The translations under genes were made by a program, and so were the position numbers. Below are positions 1 to 6,751 of a DNA stretch of 10,499 bases, piece after piece; position 1 is the first letter of the stretch; each line of letters begins with the position of its first letter. Below the pieces are notes generated by a model. That model did no database searches. It was not told the origin of the DNA and saw nothing but the letters and a program-made list of their open reading frames with translations. Source of the DNA: CAZUZS01 sp964624795 (lineage in GTDB: Bacteria > Calditrichota > Calditrichia > RBG-13-44-9); the NCBI GenBank assembly GCA_964624795.1, contig CAZUZS010000111.1, positions 1-10,499 on the forward strand, in the 5' to 3' direction.

Positions 1-61
1 TGAAACGGGCCGGCGCCACTACCTGGTTTCCATGATGCTCGTATTGAACAAACTTATCCAT
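1..61 (-). CDS. 5' end of an unidentified small protein (runs off window)
   Basis: Only the first 20 codons are visible, reading MDKFVQYEHHGNQVVAPARF. The ATG at 61-59 overlaps the last codons of the ParB-domain gene, whose TAA stop is at 56-54. It has a strong Shine-Dalgarno GGAGG (72-68) six bases upstream, which supports it as a real start. The start resembles, from memory only, a class of short cysteine-rich proteins common in phages and bacteria that begin with a similar YEHHGN segment. The cysteine-bearing part would lie outside the window, so that identity is a weak inference. Confidence 0.6.
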   Translation of the reverse strand, partial: MDKFVQYEHHGNQVVAPARF

Positions 62-911
62 TTGCTTCCTCCTTTATTTTATCATTGATCTGGGTCGATT
101 CCTGGTCAGGAGTACCACTGTGGTACTCCTCCGTTTCCTCATTCTTCGTTTTGGACCTTTCTTTGGCTTTGTCCACAATCAAATTCCAGTTCATTTCTTC
201 AAACATCACTTCAAAGATTGTATTCAGGCTCAGGTCATAATCCACACATGCATCCTTCAGGCTCTCCATTTCATCACGGACCTTTTCATTCATCATCACC
301 CAGGTATGCGTCTTTCCCCCAAAGGTGAAAACCATAAAGCCATGCTTAACCGTGTCTCCATACTTTTTGAACAGGTTGTTCAAAACAGCCGATAGAGTCT
401 GGACGTTATCAATCTCTTTTTTGCTGTCCTTGAGTTTCTTCTTTATGTCGGGTGGAACATTCTGCATAGTCCGATCGAGAACCTTTTCGAATTCCTTGCG
501 GTCGGTAAAGGCCATCAGCTTGCGGGTGACTTCATCACCGTATTTCCGGGCCAGTTCATTATACAGATTCCCAAACTTGAGCGGGTTCAGCTTGCCCTTG
601 ATCATGTTGAACCGCATGGTCTGGAACTTCTGCATATCTTCATTCCATTCACCATGCACGATGCAGGGCACCTTTTCATATTTCAAAACACGTCCAGCCT
701 GCCAGCGATGCTCGCCGTCCACGATCTTATATTCACCGGGCTTGTCCGGGTGAGGAGCCACGCCGCAGGGATCGACAAATCCGTTCTCCCGGATATTTTC
801 TACCAGCGAATTGAAAGTGTCATCGGTCTGCTCAAAGGGATTCCATTCATTGGGATGAATCTTGTCGGTCTCTATCCAGACAATCTCCTTTACATCGTTT
901 ACGTGTTTCAC
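54..911 (-). CDS. ParB/Srx-fold N-terminal domain protein, phage type
   Basis: This is a 285-residue protein. Residues about 10-85 look like a ParB N-terminal (ParB/sulfiredoxin fold) domain, with the diagnostic box IVDGEHRW at 63-70 (the G-E-x-R signature) followed by a segment ending in VPCIV. In this superfamily that box binds a nucleotide (CTP in true ParB, ATP in related kinases and nucleases). The domain is followed by an RFNMIKGKLNP segment often seen in phage copies, a mostly helical middle, and a very hydrophilic acidic tail from about residue 250. No obvious helix-turn-helix is visible, so chromosome-style partitioning is not supported; DNA binding or nuclease activity remains possible. 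The start is GTG at 911-909, directly abutting the TGA of the glycosyltransferase gene (no gap), with AAGGAG six bases upstream. Fold assignment is good; function is unknown. Confidence 0.85.
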   Translation of the reverse strand: MKHVNDVKEIVWIETDKIHPNEWNPFEQTDDTFNSLVENIRENGFVDPCGVAPHPDKPGEYKIVDGEHRWQAGRVLKYEKVPCIVHGEWNEDMQKFQTMRFNMIKGKLNPLKFGNLYNELARKYGDEVTRKLMAFTDRKEFEKVLDRTMQNVPPDIKKKLKDSKKEIDNVQTLSAVLNNLFKKYGDTVKHGFMVFTFGGKTHTWVMMNEKVRDEMESLKDACVDYDLSLNTIFEVMFEEMNWNLIVDKAKERSKTKNEETEEYHSGTPDQESTQINDKIKEEANG

Positions 912-2357
912 TCAATTCTCCTTCCGTCTAAATATTGGCTGTGGTGCATTGCACAGGTCCCGATACCCATTCTCCTGCAGAAACCTGTATATCTGCCATT
1001 TGGTTATCATTCGCTGTTCATGGAATCCGCTTTTCCGCTTAGTCATCTTATCAATCAGAAACACATGATTCTTGGCAATCTGGACAAAGGTGTCCAGCGA
1101 AAATTCATCCACATCCTCGAACTCTGAAATCAGGGCTTTCTTCAATAGTTTTTTCATGAATCCTACCACATTAGAACCGACCTCTCCCTTTGTCGTTTCA
1201 ACAACATTCCGAATGTGATCGAGTATTTTCTTATCATTCACCCGGTAATCATAATGCTCGCGGATATAACCAATGTAAGGTTCAAACTTCTGATAGGCTT
1301 CCTCATAATTGTCCAGAATCCATGTAATCAGGTTGTAGGCTTCCTGATTGCCACGGAAAACAAACGGGTAATCCCTGGGAATCATACTCCACACCCAGGC
1401 CCGGTCCGGAACCACGCCGATCACTCCCAAATACATCTGTTCGATCAGAAAGTTGGAGGCCATCTCATCCCGGGAGTCCGTCATGAATACATGACTCCTG
1501 GCAGCTTCCCGGAGATACGGTTCCTTTTCATAGCCCATTCCAAACAGCTTTGTGCAATTTCTCAAATATTTCTGGACAAAACCCTTATTCATCACCGAGT
1601 TTTCGGTATTGGGAGTGGTGATAACGATATCGATATCCCGGCCGGTGGCATACACCTGATCATATACCTTGAAAACATTCTCCACTTGCTTCACTTCACT
1701 GAAACGGGTGCCATAGAACAAGGTCAATTTGGGATTCTTTTCAAACCGGGTTCTCAACAGATCCAGCTTATCAAATTCAAGTCCCAGGTGTGTATTGAGG
1801 TTGGTTTCTTCAAAATGCTTTAACATCGCCGGCGACAGATAATTCCGGACATATTCATAGTGATCTTCGTAATCGTATTCGCCAAAGGTTACATAGTAAC
1901 AGAATGCGGCGGAAACGGCAGTCACCAGATTGTAATACGGAATCTTCCATGAACCATAGGACCAGGTGGAAGCACTTCTGGCAATTACGGGGATCTCCTT
2001 GCGTACCCGGGTGTCGACTAAAACCTGCCCAATGTGCGGAGCTGCCCACAGACGGGAAGTGAACACGGCATCAATGGGATAGAGCCCACTATTCTGCGAG
2101 AACAAGTCCCAATAGTTAAAACGAACCGAAGCATAGCGGCTCATATAGTCACCCGGTTCATCCACGAAAATATATTCAAGATTCGGATATTGCGGAAAGT
2201 CTGCCCTCTGGTCCTCATAAGCCTTATCAATCACGCAGTAGAAATACATATCATCGTAAAGCTCTGCAGCCAGACGCGCCAATCGCACGTGCTCGTAGAA
2301 ATCACTGTCACCAACAATATTCGATAAGCCCCAATTGGGAAACAATGCGATTCTCAT
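912..2357 (-). CDS. GT-B glycosyltransferase (GT4-like) with C-terminal extension
   Basis: This is a 481-residue protein, probably a cytoplasmic glycosyltransferase that uses a nucleotide sugar. The N-terminus MRIALFPNWG fits the first Rossmann strand of a GT-B fold. The C-terminal donor-binding half is clear: KLTLFYGTR at 210-218, then an EX7E motif (E298 and E306, in the segment EMASNFLIE followed by QMYLG), as in retaining GT4-type enzymes. About 100 residues after the GT domain (from about 385) are an extra helical, basic region that I do not recognise. The ATG at 2357-2355 forms an ATGA overlap with the WbqC-family gene, and GAGGAG lies just upstream. A longer reading frame upstream exists but lies wholly inside that neighbour and is not the start. 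The sugar donor and acceptor are not predictable. No signal peptide or membrane span is seen. Confidence 0.85.
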   Translation of the reverse strand: MRIALFPNWGLSNIVGDSDFYEHVRLARLAAELYDDMYFYCVIDKAYEDQRADFPQYPNLEYIFVDEPGDYMSRYASVRFNYWDLFSQNSGLYPIDAVFTSRLWAAPHIGQVLVDTRVRKEIPVIARSASTWSYGSWKIPYYNLVTAVSAAFCYYVTFGEYDYEDHYEYVRNYLSPAMLKHFEETNLNTHLGLEFDKLDLLRTRFEKNPKLTLFYGTRFSEVKQVENVFKVYDQVYATGRDIDIVITTPNTENSVMNKGFVQKYLRNCTKLFGMGYEKEPYLREAARSHVFMTDSRDEMASNFLIEQMYLGVIGVVPDRAWVWSMIPRDYPFVFRGNQEAYNLITWILDNYEEAYQKFEPYIGYIREHYDYRVNDKKILDHIRNVVETTKGEVGSNVVGFMKKLLKKALISEFEDVDEFSLDTFVQIAKNHVFLIDKMTKRKSGFHEQRMITKWQIYRFLQENGYRDLCNAPQPIFRRKEN

Positions 2358-3079
2358 AGCTCCTCTACTTCCAGATTTGCCAGCATCTTGTAAGTAGCCA
2401 CCCAACCAACATTGAACAACGGATCCAATATAGACAGATTGGGAATGAAGGCTCCCTTCCCCTGCCGGTATTTCGGACACTTCCAATTCTGCCCCAGGAG
2501 CCGAATACCCGCCCCGTGGAAATCATCCGCATTCAGATACGGCTCTTCCTTTTCATCACCCACAACAGAAACCTTGCCACACAGGTATTCGGTCGCTCCA
2601 AGCTGTCTGCACACTTCCAGAATAAGGTCCGCTTTCCTGAACTTTTCCCGATCAATATTCAATGAGGACAGGCTTAAGAACGGTGCAGTAACTCCCAAAT
2701 GCCTTCCAATTTCAGCGATTGCTTCCAAGTTAAGTGAGATAAGGGTGATACGCCGATAATGGTGCCATTCGAAATACTTCTTGAAGATCTCCTCAAAATA
2801 CGGCTGTTTCCCATAGGCATGACGCAAGGTTGTGACCAGACTGCTGATCCATAATCCCGAATTACCAATCACCGCCTCATCAAGCTGCTGCCGACTGCCC
2901 CCCTTAACTGGAACCGTCAGATAATACTTCTCACCATTCAGCTTGATCGGCGTCTTTCTTTGAGTGGAGCGCCTGTTCATCTGAACATTGTCCATGACCA
3001 CAATCTTGTCCACGTTCAGCATCCGGTTCCACAGATACATCTCTGGAAAATAATGAGGCTGCTGTATCATAATTCTCAT
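2354..3079 (-). CDS. WbqC-like family protein
   Basis: This is a 241-residue protein of the WbqC-like family. The N-terminal signature IQQPHYFP (residues 5-12), the DNVQMNRRS segment near residue 30 and the YLTVPVKG strand near residue 53 are typical, and the length is normal for the family. WbqC-like proteins occur in O-antigen and other glycan clusters next to amino-sugar aminotransferases and are thought to help acylate or transfer on amino sugars, but their chemistry is poorly established. I chose ATG at 3079-3077 because it makes an ATGA overlap with the deacetylase stop, has GGGAG eight bases upstream, and gives the usual family start. A TTG two codons upstream is possible but less likely. 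It sits between the deacetylase and the glycosyltransferase, which fits an amino-sugar modification role. Confidence 0.87.
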   Translation of the reverse strand: MRIMIQQPHYFPEMYLWNRMLNVDKIVVMDNVQMNRRSTQRKTPIKLNGEKYYLTVPVKGGSRQQLDEAVIGNSGLWISSLVTTLRHAYGKQPYFEEIFKKYFEWHHYRRITLISLNLEAIAEIGRHLGVTAPFLSLSSLNIDREKFRKADLILEVCRQLGATEYLCGKVSVVGDEKEEPYLNADDFHGAGIRLLGQNWKCPKYRQGKGAFIPNLSILDPLFNVGWVATYKMLANLEVEEL

Positions 3080-3738
3080 ATCCAAATCTCCCTTTTCAAC
3101 ATGAATGCTTCCGCTGCCTCCAGATGTACCGCCATCCCGCGGTAGCGTGCCAATGTCAGGATTCCCGTGGTGGAACGGGGATAGGGAAAGTCATCTATCT
3201 CGGAGGGATATTCCGCCATGGCATCTATTTTCTTTGACAACCACGGCTCGATGTTTATGAATACGTTAGGGATAAACGCCCATTCTGCTCGTGGCGGCAC
3301 CTGTTCTGTGGAAGATGGCACTTCGTAAAACATGACTTTCTTGACCGCTCCATTCCACAACGTCCGATAGGCCACCAAACTGGCCTCGAATATCGCCCTG
3401 TGGTCCTGGTTCACATCGTAATTGTGCGTGAATACCACCTGCGGATTGAACTTCTCAGTGGCCTTCTCGATAGGCTTGATAACTTCGACCAATGAATGAT
3501 CGAGGGTTTCATCCACCAGATCGCCATGGAAAATATCTTTCACACCAAGAATACTGCAGGCCCTTTCCAATGAATAACGCAACTCTTTCACTCGCTTCAT
3601 ATCGAGTTCGTGGTTTTCCGCCCGATTGCTGATATTGGCCACATAGATATTGTGCCCCTGCTCAGCTAACCGCGCCATCGTCCCGCCAACTCCCAGGGTT
3701 TCATCATCACAATGTGCTGCTATCACCAGTATATTCAT
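3076..3738 (-). CDS. PIG-L/LmbE-family zinc deacetylase
   Basis: This is a 220-residue enzyme of the PIG-L/LmbE family, which removes N-acetyl groups from GlcNAc-type substrates using zinc. The first metal motif is AHCDDE at residues 8-13 (usual AHPDDE, with proline replaced by cysteine). The second is HNYDVNQDHR at 105-114, close to the canonical HxxDxNxDH. The likely zinc ligands H9, D12 and H113 are all present, so it should be active. Length is normal. The ATG at 3738-3736 overlaps the methyltransferase TGA as ATGA, with GGAGAG a few bases upstream. In this run of sugar genes it probably frees an amine on an amino sugar, which could then be acylated or methylated; that order is inference. 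Confidence 0.92.
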   Translation of the reverse strand: MNILVIAAHCDDETLGVGGTMARLAEQGHNIYVANISNRAENHELDMKRVKELRYSLERACSILGVKDIFHGDLVDETLDHSLVEVIKPIEKATEKFNPQVVFTHNYDVNQDHRAIFEASLVAYRTLWNGAVKKVMFYEVPSSTEQVPPRAEWAFIPNVFINIEPWLSKKIDAMAEYPSEIDDFPYPRSTTGILTLARYRGMAVHLEAAEAFMLKREIWI

Positions 3739-4406
3739 TCCGACTTCTCTCCATATTTAACAGCACAAACTGTAATATCCCAGGCCGCAAAATCGCTATG
3801 AATAACCACCTTGCGGGTCTTAGCGTATAGAAAACCAAACAAACGGTCAAGGGATGGAATATAAAACTGGTCAGGATTCCGGTAGCTCGGAGCCGGGGTG
3901 ATCAGGTTAAATACCAATGCTTCCCGGCAAAGCTCCCACTGCTTTCGCAGACTTCTAAACATATAGGTTTCAAAATCATCAGCCGATAGATCACCTTTCC
4001 AATGGAACAGGCCATTACTGATAACTATATCAAACTGACGATAGAAATCGTGGGTCAGAATATCCCCAACGATGACTTTGTCTTTCAATTCGGGACGGTA
4101 GCGAATGGCCAGATCGACCGAATCCTGCACCAGATCGATGCCGTAGTAATCAATCTTAACATCCCGGATGCACGTCAACAGGTAACGGTAAAATGCGGCA
4201 TTTCCACATCCTACATCCAATATTGAGACTTCATCGTCCAGATACACATGATCAACTATAGTGGAAACAATCGCTTCAAATTTAGTCTCTTGCTCCCTCC
4301 CATCTCGCCAACCGGTTCCTCTCGGATCACCACCAAAAGCCTCAACATCTTTCCGCGAAACCTTTCTCAAAACATTGCTGATAGCTGACAAATTATTATC
4401 TTTCAC
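3735..4406 (-). CDS. Class I SAM-dependent methyltransferase
   Basis: This is a 223-residue protein with a class I methyltransferase fold. Motif I is LDVGCGN (residues 63-69), the acidic residue after strand 2 is D91 in YYGIDL, GDIL follows around 114-117, and the strand-4 region is FDIVISNG. The target (sugar O or N, or a small molecule) cannot be predicted; no DNA-methylase NPPY-type motif is seen. I prefer the GTG start at 4406-4404, which follows a G-rich stretch and overlaps the upstream ligase gene by 11 bases. An in-frame ATG at 4460 with AGGA upstream would add 18 residues and overlap the ligase by 65 bases, so the start is uncertain. It ends in an ATGA overlap with the deacetylase gene. 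Confidence 0.85.
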   Translation of the reverse strand: MKDNNLSAISNVLRKVSRKDVEAFGGDPRGTGWRDGREQETKFEAIVSTIVDHVYLDDEVSILDVGCGNAAFYRYLLTCIRDVKIDYYGIDLVQDSVDLAIRYRPELKDKVIVGDILTHDFYRQFDIVISNGLFHWKGDLSADDFETYMFRSLRKQWELCREALVFNLITPAPSYRNPDQFYIPSLDRLFGFLYAKTRKVVIHSDFAAWDITVCAVKYGEKSE

Positions 4407-5682
4407 GTTCGTACACCCCCATTTTTTCCAGCCAATCAAGAAACAATTGATACTCCTCATACTTTCCTGGCCTACCGTGATCGCCGATATCCAGTCGGTA
4501 GTAGTGATCCAGAAATTGAATTCGCTTTATCTTTTCATAAGCTGCTATTTGGGCGGCAATCATGGTGCGACCAAGGCCGGTCACCGTCACAATCCTTCCA
4601 CCGGCAGTTCGATATACACCATTCGTCTCATCCCATTTCACAGCCATTGGCGTCACGCCATGTGCATTTTCCAAATCCCCGTAGACAGGTGATCCCAACC
4701 GGCAAGCATTGGGATATGGATAACCACCGGCCACCATGGTTACACCAACCGCGTAGCCCGGTTTTAATCTTAATGGCCCCTGTTCAATGTCACTGGCGAG
4801 ATTATACAGGTATGTCCCCAAGTCATCATCCACCTGCCAGATCAGGATTTCCCACTGCGGACTGCCGAACCGGCTGGTCACTTCCAGCAATCTCCATTGC
4901 AGATCCTCACCGATAATACCGTTCAGATCAATAAATCCGCGAAACCCGGATCGCTGCAGAAAAGGAATGAGGGGGGAAAATATCAGATCAGAAAGCCCTT
5001 GACGATCAAGTTCATCTGCTGGAAATACGGACGAGCCCATCTCAGCGCAATTCGGCCCCTGGTCACCGGCAAACACCCTTTTGTGTTCAAAAAGCACCGA
5101 CATCAGATCAACCCGCTTGCCATCAAAGAAACCACCAAAACCAACCTCACAGCCTTTCAATACCCTTTGCAGCACCACCGGCTTATTCTTCACCGTCCGT
5201 TCATTGCGCAGCACCCACAGGGTGTCCATCCACGCCTTTGGCATCACCACGCCCATCGGATCGGAAGAATCGTCAACTTTTACCACAAACGGTTCTCTTT
5301 GTAGGCATACGAAATCGATAGCGTCATCGATGGAATTGAAACTATAGGAATCAGGCATTTCATAGCCCATGCTCCGGAATTCAGCCACACCAAAGGCTTT
5401 AGATCGTTCCAGATGGGCAACCTCACGACTGGCCCCGATCACCCTCATTTCTGACTGACGAAGGGCATCGATGTATCCGGAATGTGCCTGTCCAACGTGA
5501 CAAAATATGAGAAGATCAAAATCAATGTTTCTCATACCTTGATCGCGGACACTTTTCCCACCGATTCGCTCAATGTAATCCGTACCAGGGTGAGCATAAA
5601 CCTCATGACCATACTCAAGAAAATTTCGGGCAAGGGCATTCCCAACTCCGCCCTGGTCTGTTTCATGCAATAGCAGTTTCAT
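4396..5682 (-). CDS. Divergent PurD-like ATP-grasp ligase
   Basis: This is a 428-residue ATP-grasp enzyme, about the length of PurD (phosphoribosylamine-glycine ligase). Shared features include FVVKVDD around residue 132, HKRVFAGDQGPN (200-211), EVTSRFGSPQ (267-276), AVGVTMVAGGYP (311-322) and a PurD-style C-terminal segment GGRIVTVTGLG with YYRLDIG (361-371 and 394-400). It departs from PurD in key places: the N-terminal GGREH substrate loop is replaced by DQGGVGNA, the GKG part of the glycine-rich ATP loop is lost, and the Mg-binding E-x-N is E267-V-T269. It is therefore probably not the housekeeping purine enzyme. Its place in a sugar cluster suggests that it joins an amino acid, perhaps glycine, to an amine on a sugar (inference). 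The ATG at 5682 has AGGAG ten bases upstream and heads the coupled gene run. Confidence 0.82.
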   Translation of the reverse strand: MKLLLHETDQGGVGNALARNFLEYGHEVYAHPGTDYIERIGGKSVRDQGMRNIDFDLLIFCHVGQAHSGYIDALRQSEMRVIGASREVAHLERSKAFGVAEFRSMGYEMPDSYSFNSIDDAIDFVCLQREPFVVKVDDSSDPMGVVMPKAWMDTLWVLRNERTVKNKPVVLQRVLKGCEVGFGGFFDGKRVDLMSVLFEHKRVFAGDQGPNCAEMGSSVFPADELDRQGLSDLIFSPLIPFLQRSGFRGFIDLNGIIGEDLQWRLLEVTSRFGSPQWEILIWQVDDDLGTYLYNLASDIEQGPLRLKPGYAVGVTMVAGGYPYPNACRLGSPVYGDLENAHGVTPMAVKWDETNGVYRTAGGRIVTVTGLGRTMIAAQIAAYEKIKRIQFLDHYYRLDIGDHGRPGKYEEYQLFLDWLEKMGVYERER

Positions 5683-5776
5683 GCTATCAGTACTCCTATG
5701 TTTAGTTTGCTAAACTTCCTGGGCAAAAAAAATTACCCTTACTTTAAGAACAAGAAATTTCCTATTCTAAACTTCC
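5683..5776 (-). repeat. Leader with inverted and direct repeats before the ligase gene
   Basis: The gap between the second lipoprotein gene and the ligase gene holds a perfect 6-bp inverted repeat with a 4-base loop (GTTTAG, TTTG, CTAAAC on the plus strand, 5700-5715). The ten-base string CTAAACTTCC occurs at 5710-5719 and again at 5767-5776, the second copy being in the end of the lipoprotein gene. A weak GGGTAA/TTGCCC stem with a T-rich loop lies between them. No good -35/-10 pair is visible, and no stem is followed by a T-run on the minus strand, so I cannot call a promoter or terminator. The repeats could be an operator or an RNA leader fold. Confidence 0.4.
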
Positions 5777-6160
5777 ATGAATGTAAACACACGCCACATT
5801 CCGGGGATCTCCAGAAATGGGTATTATTGCATAACGGCTAAGTAACCGTGGACGATAATATGTAGTAATACGAAGTGCTCCATTGTCATAATCCACCACA
5901 ATCACCGCATCTGTATTGCGGTCATCATAGCGAGTTACCAGCATGGTATAGGATGTTGCAGTCACTTCCTTTGCATACCAATCGGCCCTTGTAAGCATAG
6001 TATCACCATATACACCCGTTGGATGAATAATTGCAGAAGCAACACTTGTTTGCTCATAGGCCGTCCTTTCAACTGGTGCCGCATCTAAGATACTACTATG
6101 CTGCCCATCGGAACATGCCAAGACCAAAATGACAAATAAACAGACAAACACCGTTTTCAT
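5762..6160 (-). CDS. Small predicted lipoprotein B, related to its upstream neighbour
   Basis: This is a 132-residue protein starting MKTVFVCLFVILVLAC, a short charged start, hydrophobic core and lipobox ending LAC, with C16 as the lipidated cysteine. The mature part is exported and lacks further membrane spans. No known domain is recognised. It resembles the adjacent lipoprotein throughout: both have an ILxxxAP-like segment after the cysteine, a TTYY or TTLY stretch and an ending of the form CVYxH. I chose the ATG at 6160 because GGGAGGAG lies nine bases upstream and the signal peptide begins there; it is two bases after the neighbour's stop. Phage lipoproteins are sometimes superinfection-exclusion factors, but nothing here proves that. 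Confidence 0.8.
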   Translation of the reverse strand: MKTVFVCLFVILVLACSDGQHSSILDAAPVERTAYEQTSVASAIIHPTGVYGDTMLTRADWYAKEVTATSYTMLVTRYDDRNTDAVIVVDYDNGALRITTYYRPRLLSRYAIIPISGDPRNVACVYIHGSLE

Positions 6161-6162
6161 TT

Positions 6163-6582
6163 TCAATTGCTCCTCCCATTCTCCACACAGTGTAGGTAAA
6201 CGCACAAGATATCCTGCGGTCGTGCCCTCACTTCATCGATTATAATCTCGCTTCCCGTGAACTGAAATGAGGCCGGATACAAAGTGGTGACATAAGTCCG
6301 TCCCAAAGGGCAAAGAACAAACACTGCAGCGTCGGCCCATTTTCCTTCGGGGACACCTTCAATCCCAACCCGGCAAACCTGATCATTGTTTTTGATAATC
6401 CGGAACACGGCAGGAATCAGGTAACGATCTACTCCTGGCCAGTTCAACGTATCAGCAATTGAAGAAGCACCAGTAACATTCATACTTGGAGCCTCGGGGT
6501 TCAATATCGTATCTTCGCTATGATTCGAGCAGCCCATCATCGCAACCAGAACAATCACAAATACCAATAATCCTTTTTTCAT
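6163..6582 (-). CDS. Small predicted lipoprotein A, first of tandem pair
   Basis: This is a 139-residue protein starting MKKGLLVFVIVLVAMMGC, with C18 as the likely lipidated cysteine. The residue at -3 is methionine, so the lipobox is slightly atypical. No known domain is recognised. The mature part contains ILNPEAP, TTLY and a final CVYLH, matching the order of equivalent pieces in the next gene, which points to tandem duplication. The ATG at 6582 has AGGAG five bases upstream. A GTG at 6636, also with AAGGAG upstream, would add 18 residues before the signal peptide; I consider it less likely because it would make the n-region unusually long. The gene follows the tRNA by about 90 bases and is presumably co-transcribed with it. 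Confidence 0.78.
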   Translation of the reverse strand: MKKGLLVFVIVLVAMMGCSNHSEDTILNPEAPSMNVTGASSIADTLNWPGVDRYLIPAVFRIIKNNDQVCRVGIEGVPEGKWADAAVFVLCPLGRTYVTTLYPASFQFTGSEIIIDEVRARPQDILCVYLHCVENGRSN

Positions 6583-6651
6583 AACAGCTCCTTCTACTTT
6601 CTTTAAGGTTAATAATTTCAAGGCCAAAATTTCCACTCCATTCTCCTTTCA

Positions 6652-6667
6652 AGTGACCATTGTCACT
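6652..6667 (-). other. Hairpin just downstream of the tRNA
   Basis: AGTGAC and GTCACT form a perfect 6-bp stem with an AATG loop, extendable by one G-U pair, starting four bases after the tRNA discriminator. No T-run follows on the minus strand, so it does not look like an intrinsic terminator. It may help 3' processing of the tRNA from the polycistronic transcript (inference). Confidence 0.45.
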
Positions 6668-6671
6668 CTTG

Positions 6672-6744
6672 TAGCGGGAGCAGGGTTCGAACCTGCGACC
6701 TCCGGGATATGAACCCGACGAGCTACCTTCTGCTCTATCCCGCC
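6672..6744 (-). tRNA. tRNA with CAU anticodon, initiator (fMet)-like
   Basis: A complete 73-base cloverleaf folds by hand: acceptor GGCGGGA with TCCCGCT, D stem GAGC/GCTC with an 8-base loop, anticodon stem TCGGG/CCCGG with loop TTCATAT, variable AGGTC, T stem GCAGG/CCTGC with loop TTCGAAC, discriminator A73. The anticodon is CAT. Three G-C pairs (29-41, 30-40, 31-39) and the A11-U24 pair are hallmarks of bacterial initiator tRNAs. Position 1-72 is a weak G-U rather than the usual C-A mismatch. CCA is not encoded (CAA follows). Elongator Met or Ile2 (lysidine-modified) is the alternative. It starts seven bases after the epimerase stop, so it must be cut from an mRNA. Confidence 0.93.
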
Positions 6745-6751
6745 AAACCAA

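Noticed and set aside
1215..1823. Long open frame on the plus strand (202 codons), and others such as 654-1127 and 8974-9492
   Set aside because: They lie antisense to well-supported genes with clear domains, lack convincing ribosome binding sites and encode protein with no recognisable motif.
2358..2486. 43-residue upstream extension of the glycosyltransferase
   Set aside because: It lies entirely within the WbqC-family gene, and the ATG at 2357 has an ATGA overlap, a ribosome binding site and a typical GT-B first strand.
912..5682. DNA base hypermodification cassette
   Set aside because: No thymidylate synthase-like, hydroxymethylase, base kinase or TET/JBP-type gene is present in the window, so the sugar route is the simpler reading; not excluded if such genes lie outside.
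4396..5682. Housekeeping purine gene purD
   Set aside because: Several substrate- and metal-binding positions differ and no other purine genes are nearby.
5716..5740. GGGTAA/TTGCCC stem with T loop as an intrinsic terminator
   Set aside because: The T-run is in the loop, not after the stem, and the stem has a G-U pair; termination is not supported.
6161..6205. 15-residue upstream extension of lipoprotein B
   Set aside because: The lipoprotein signal peptide starts at the ATG at 6160, which has a strong Shine-Dalgarno.
6518..6751. 77-codon minus-strand frame across the tRNA
   Set aside because: It reads through the whole tRNA and into the lipoprotein gene in the wrong frame; it is a shadow.
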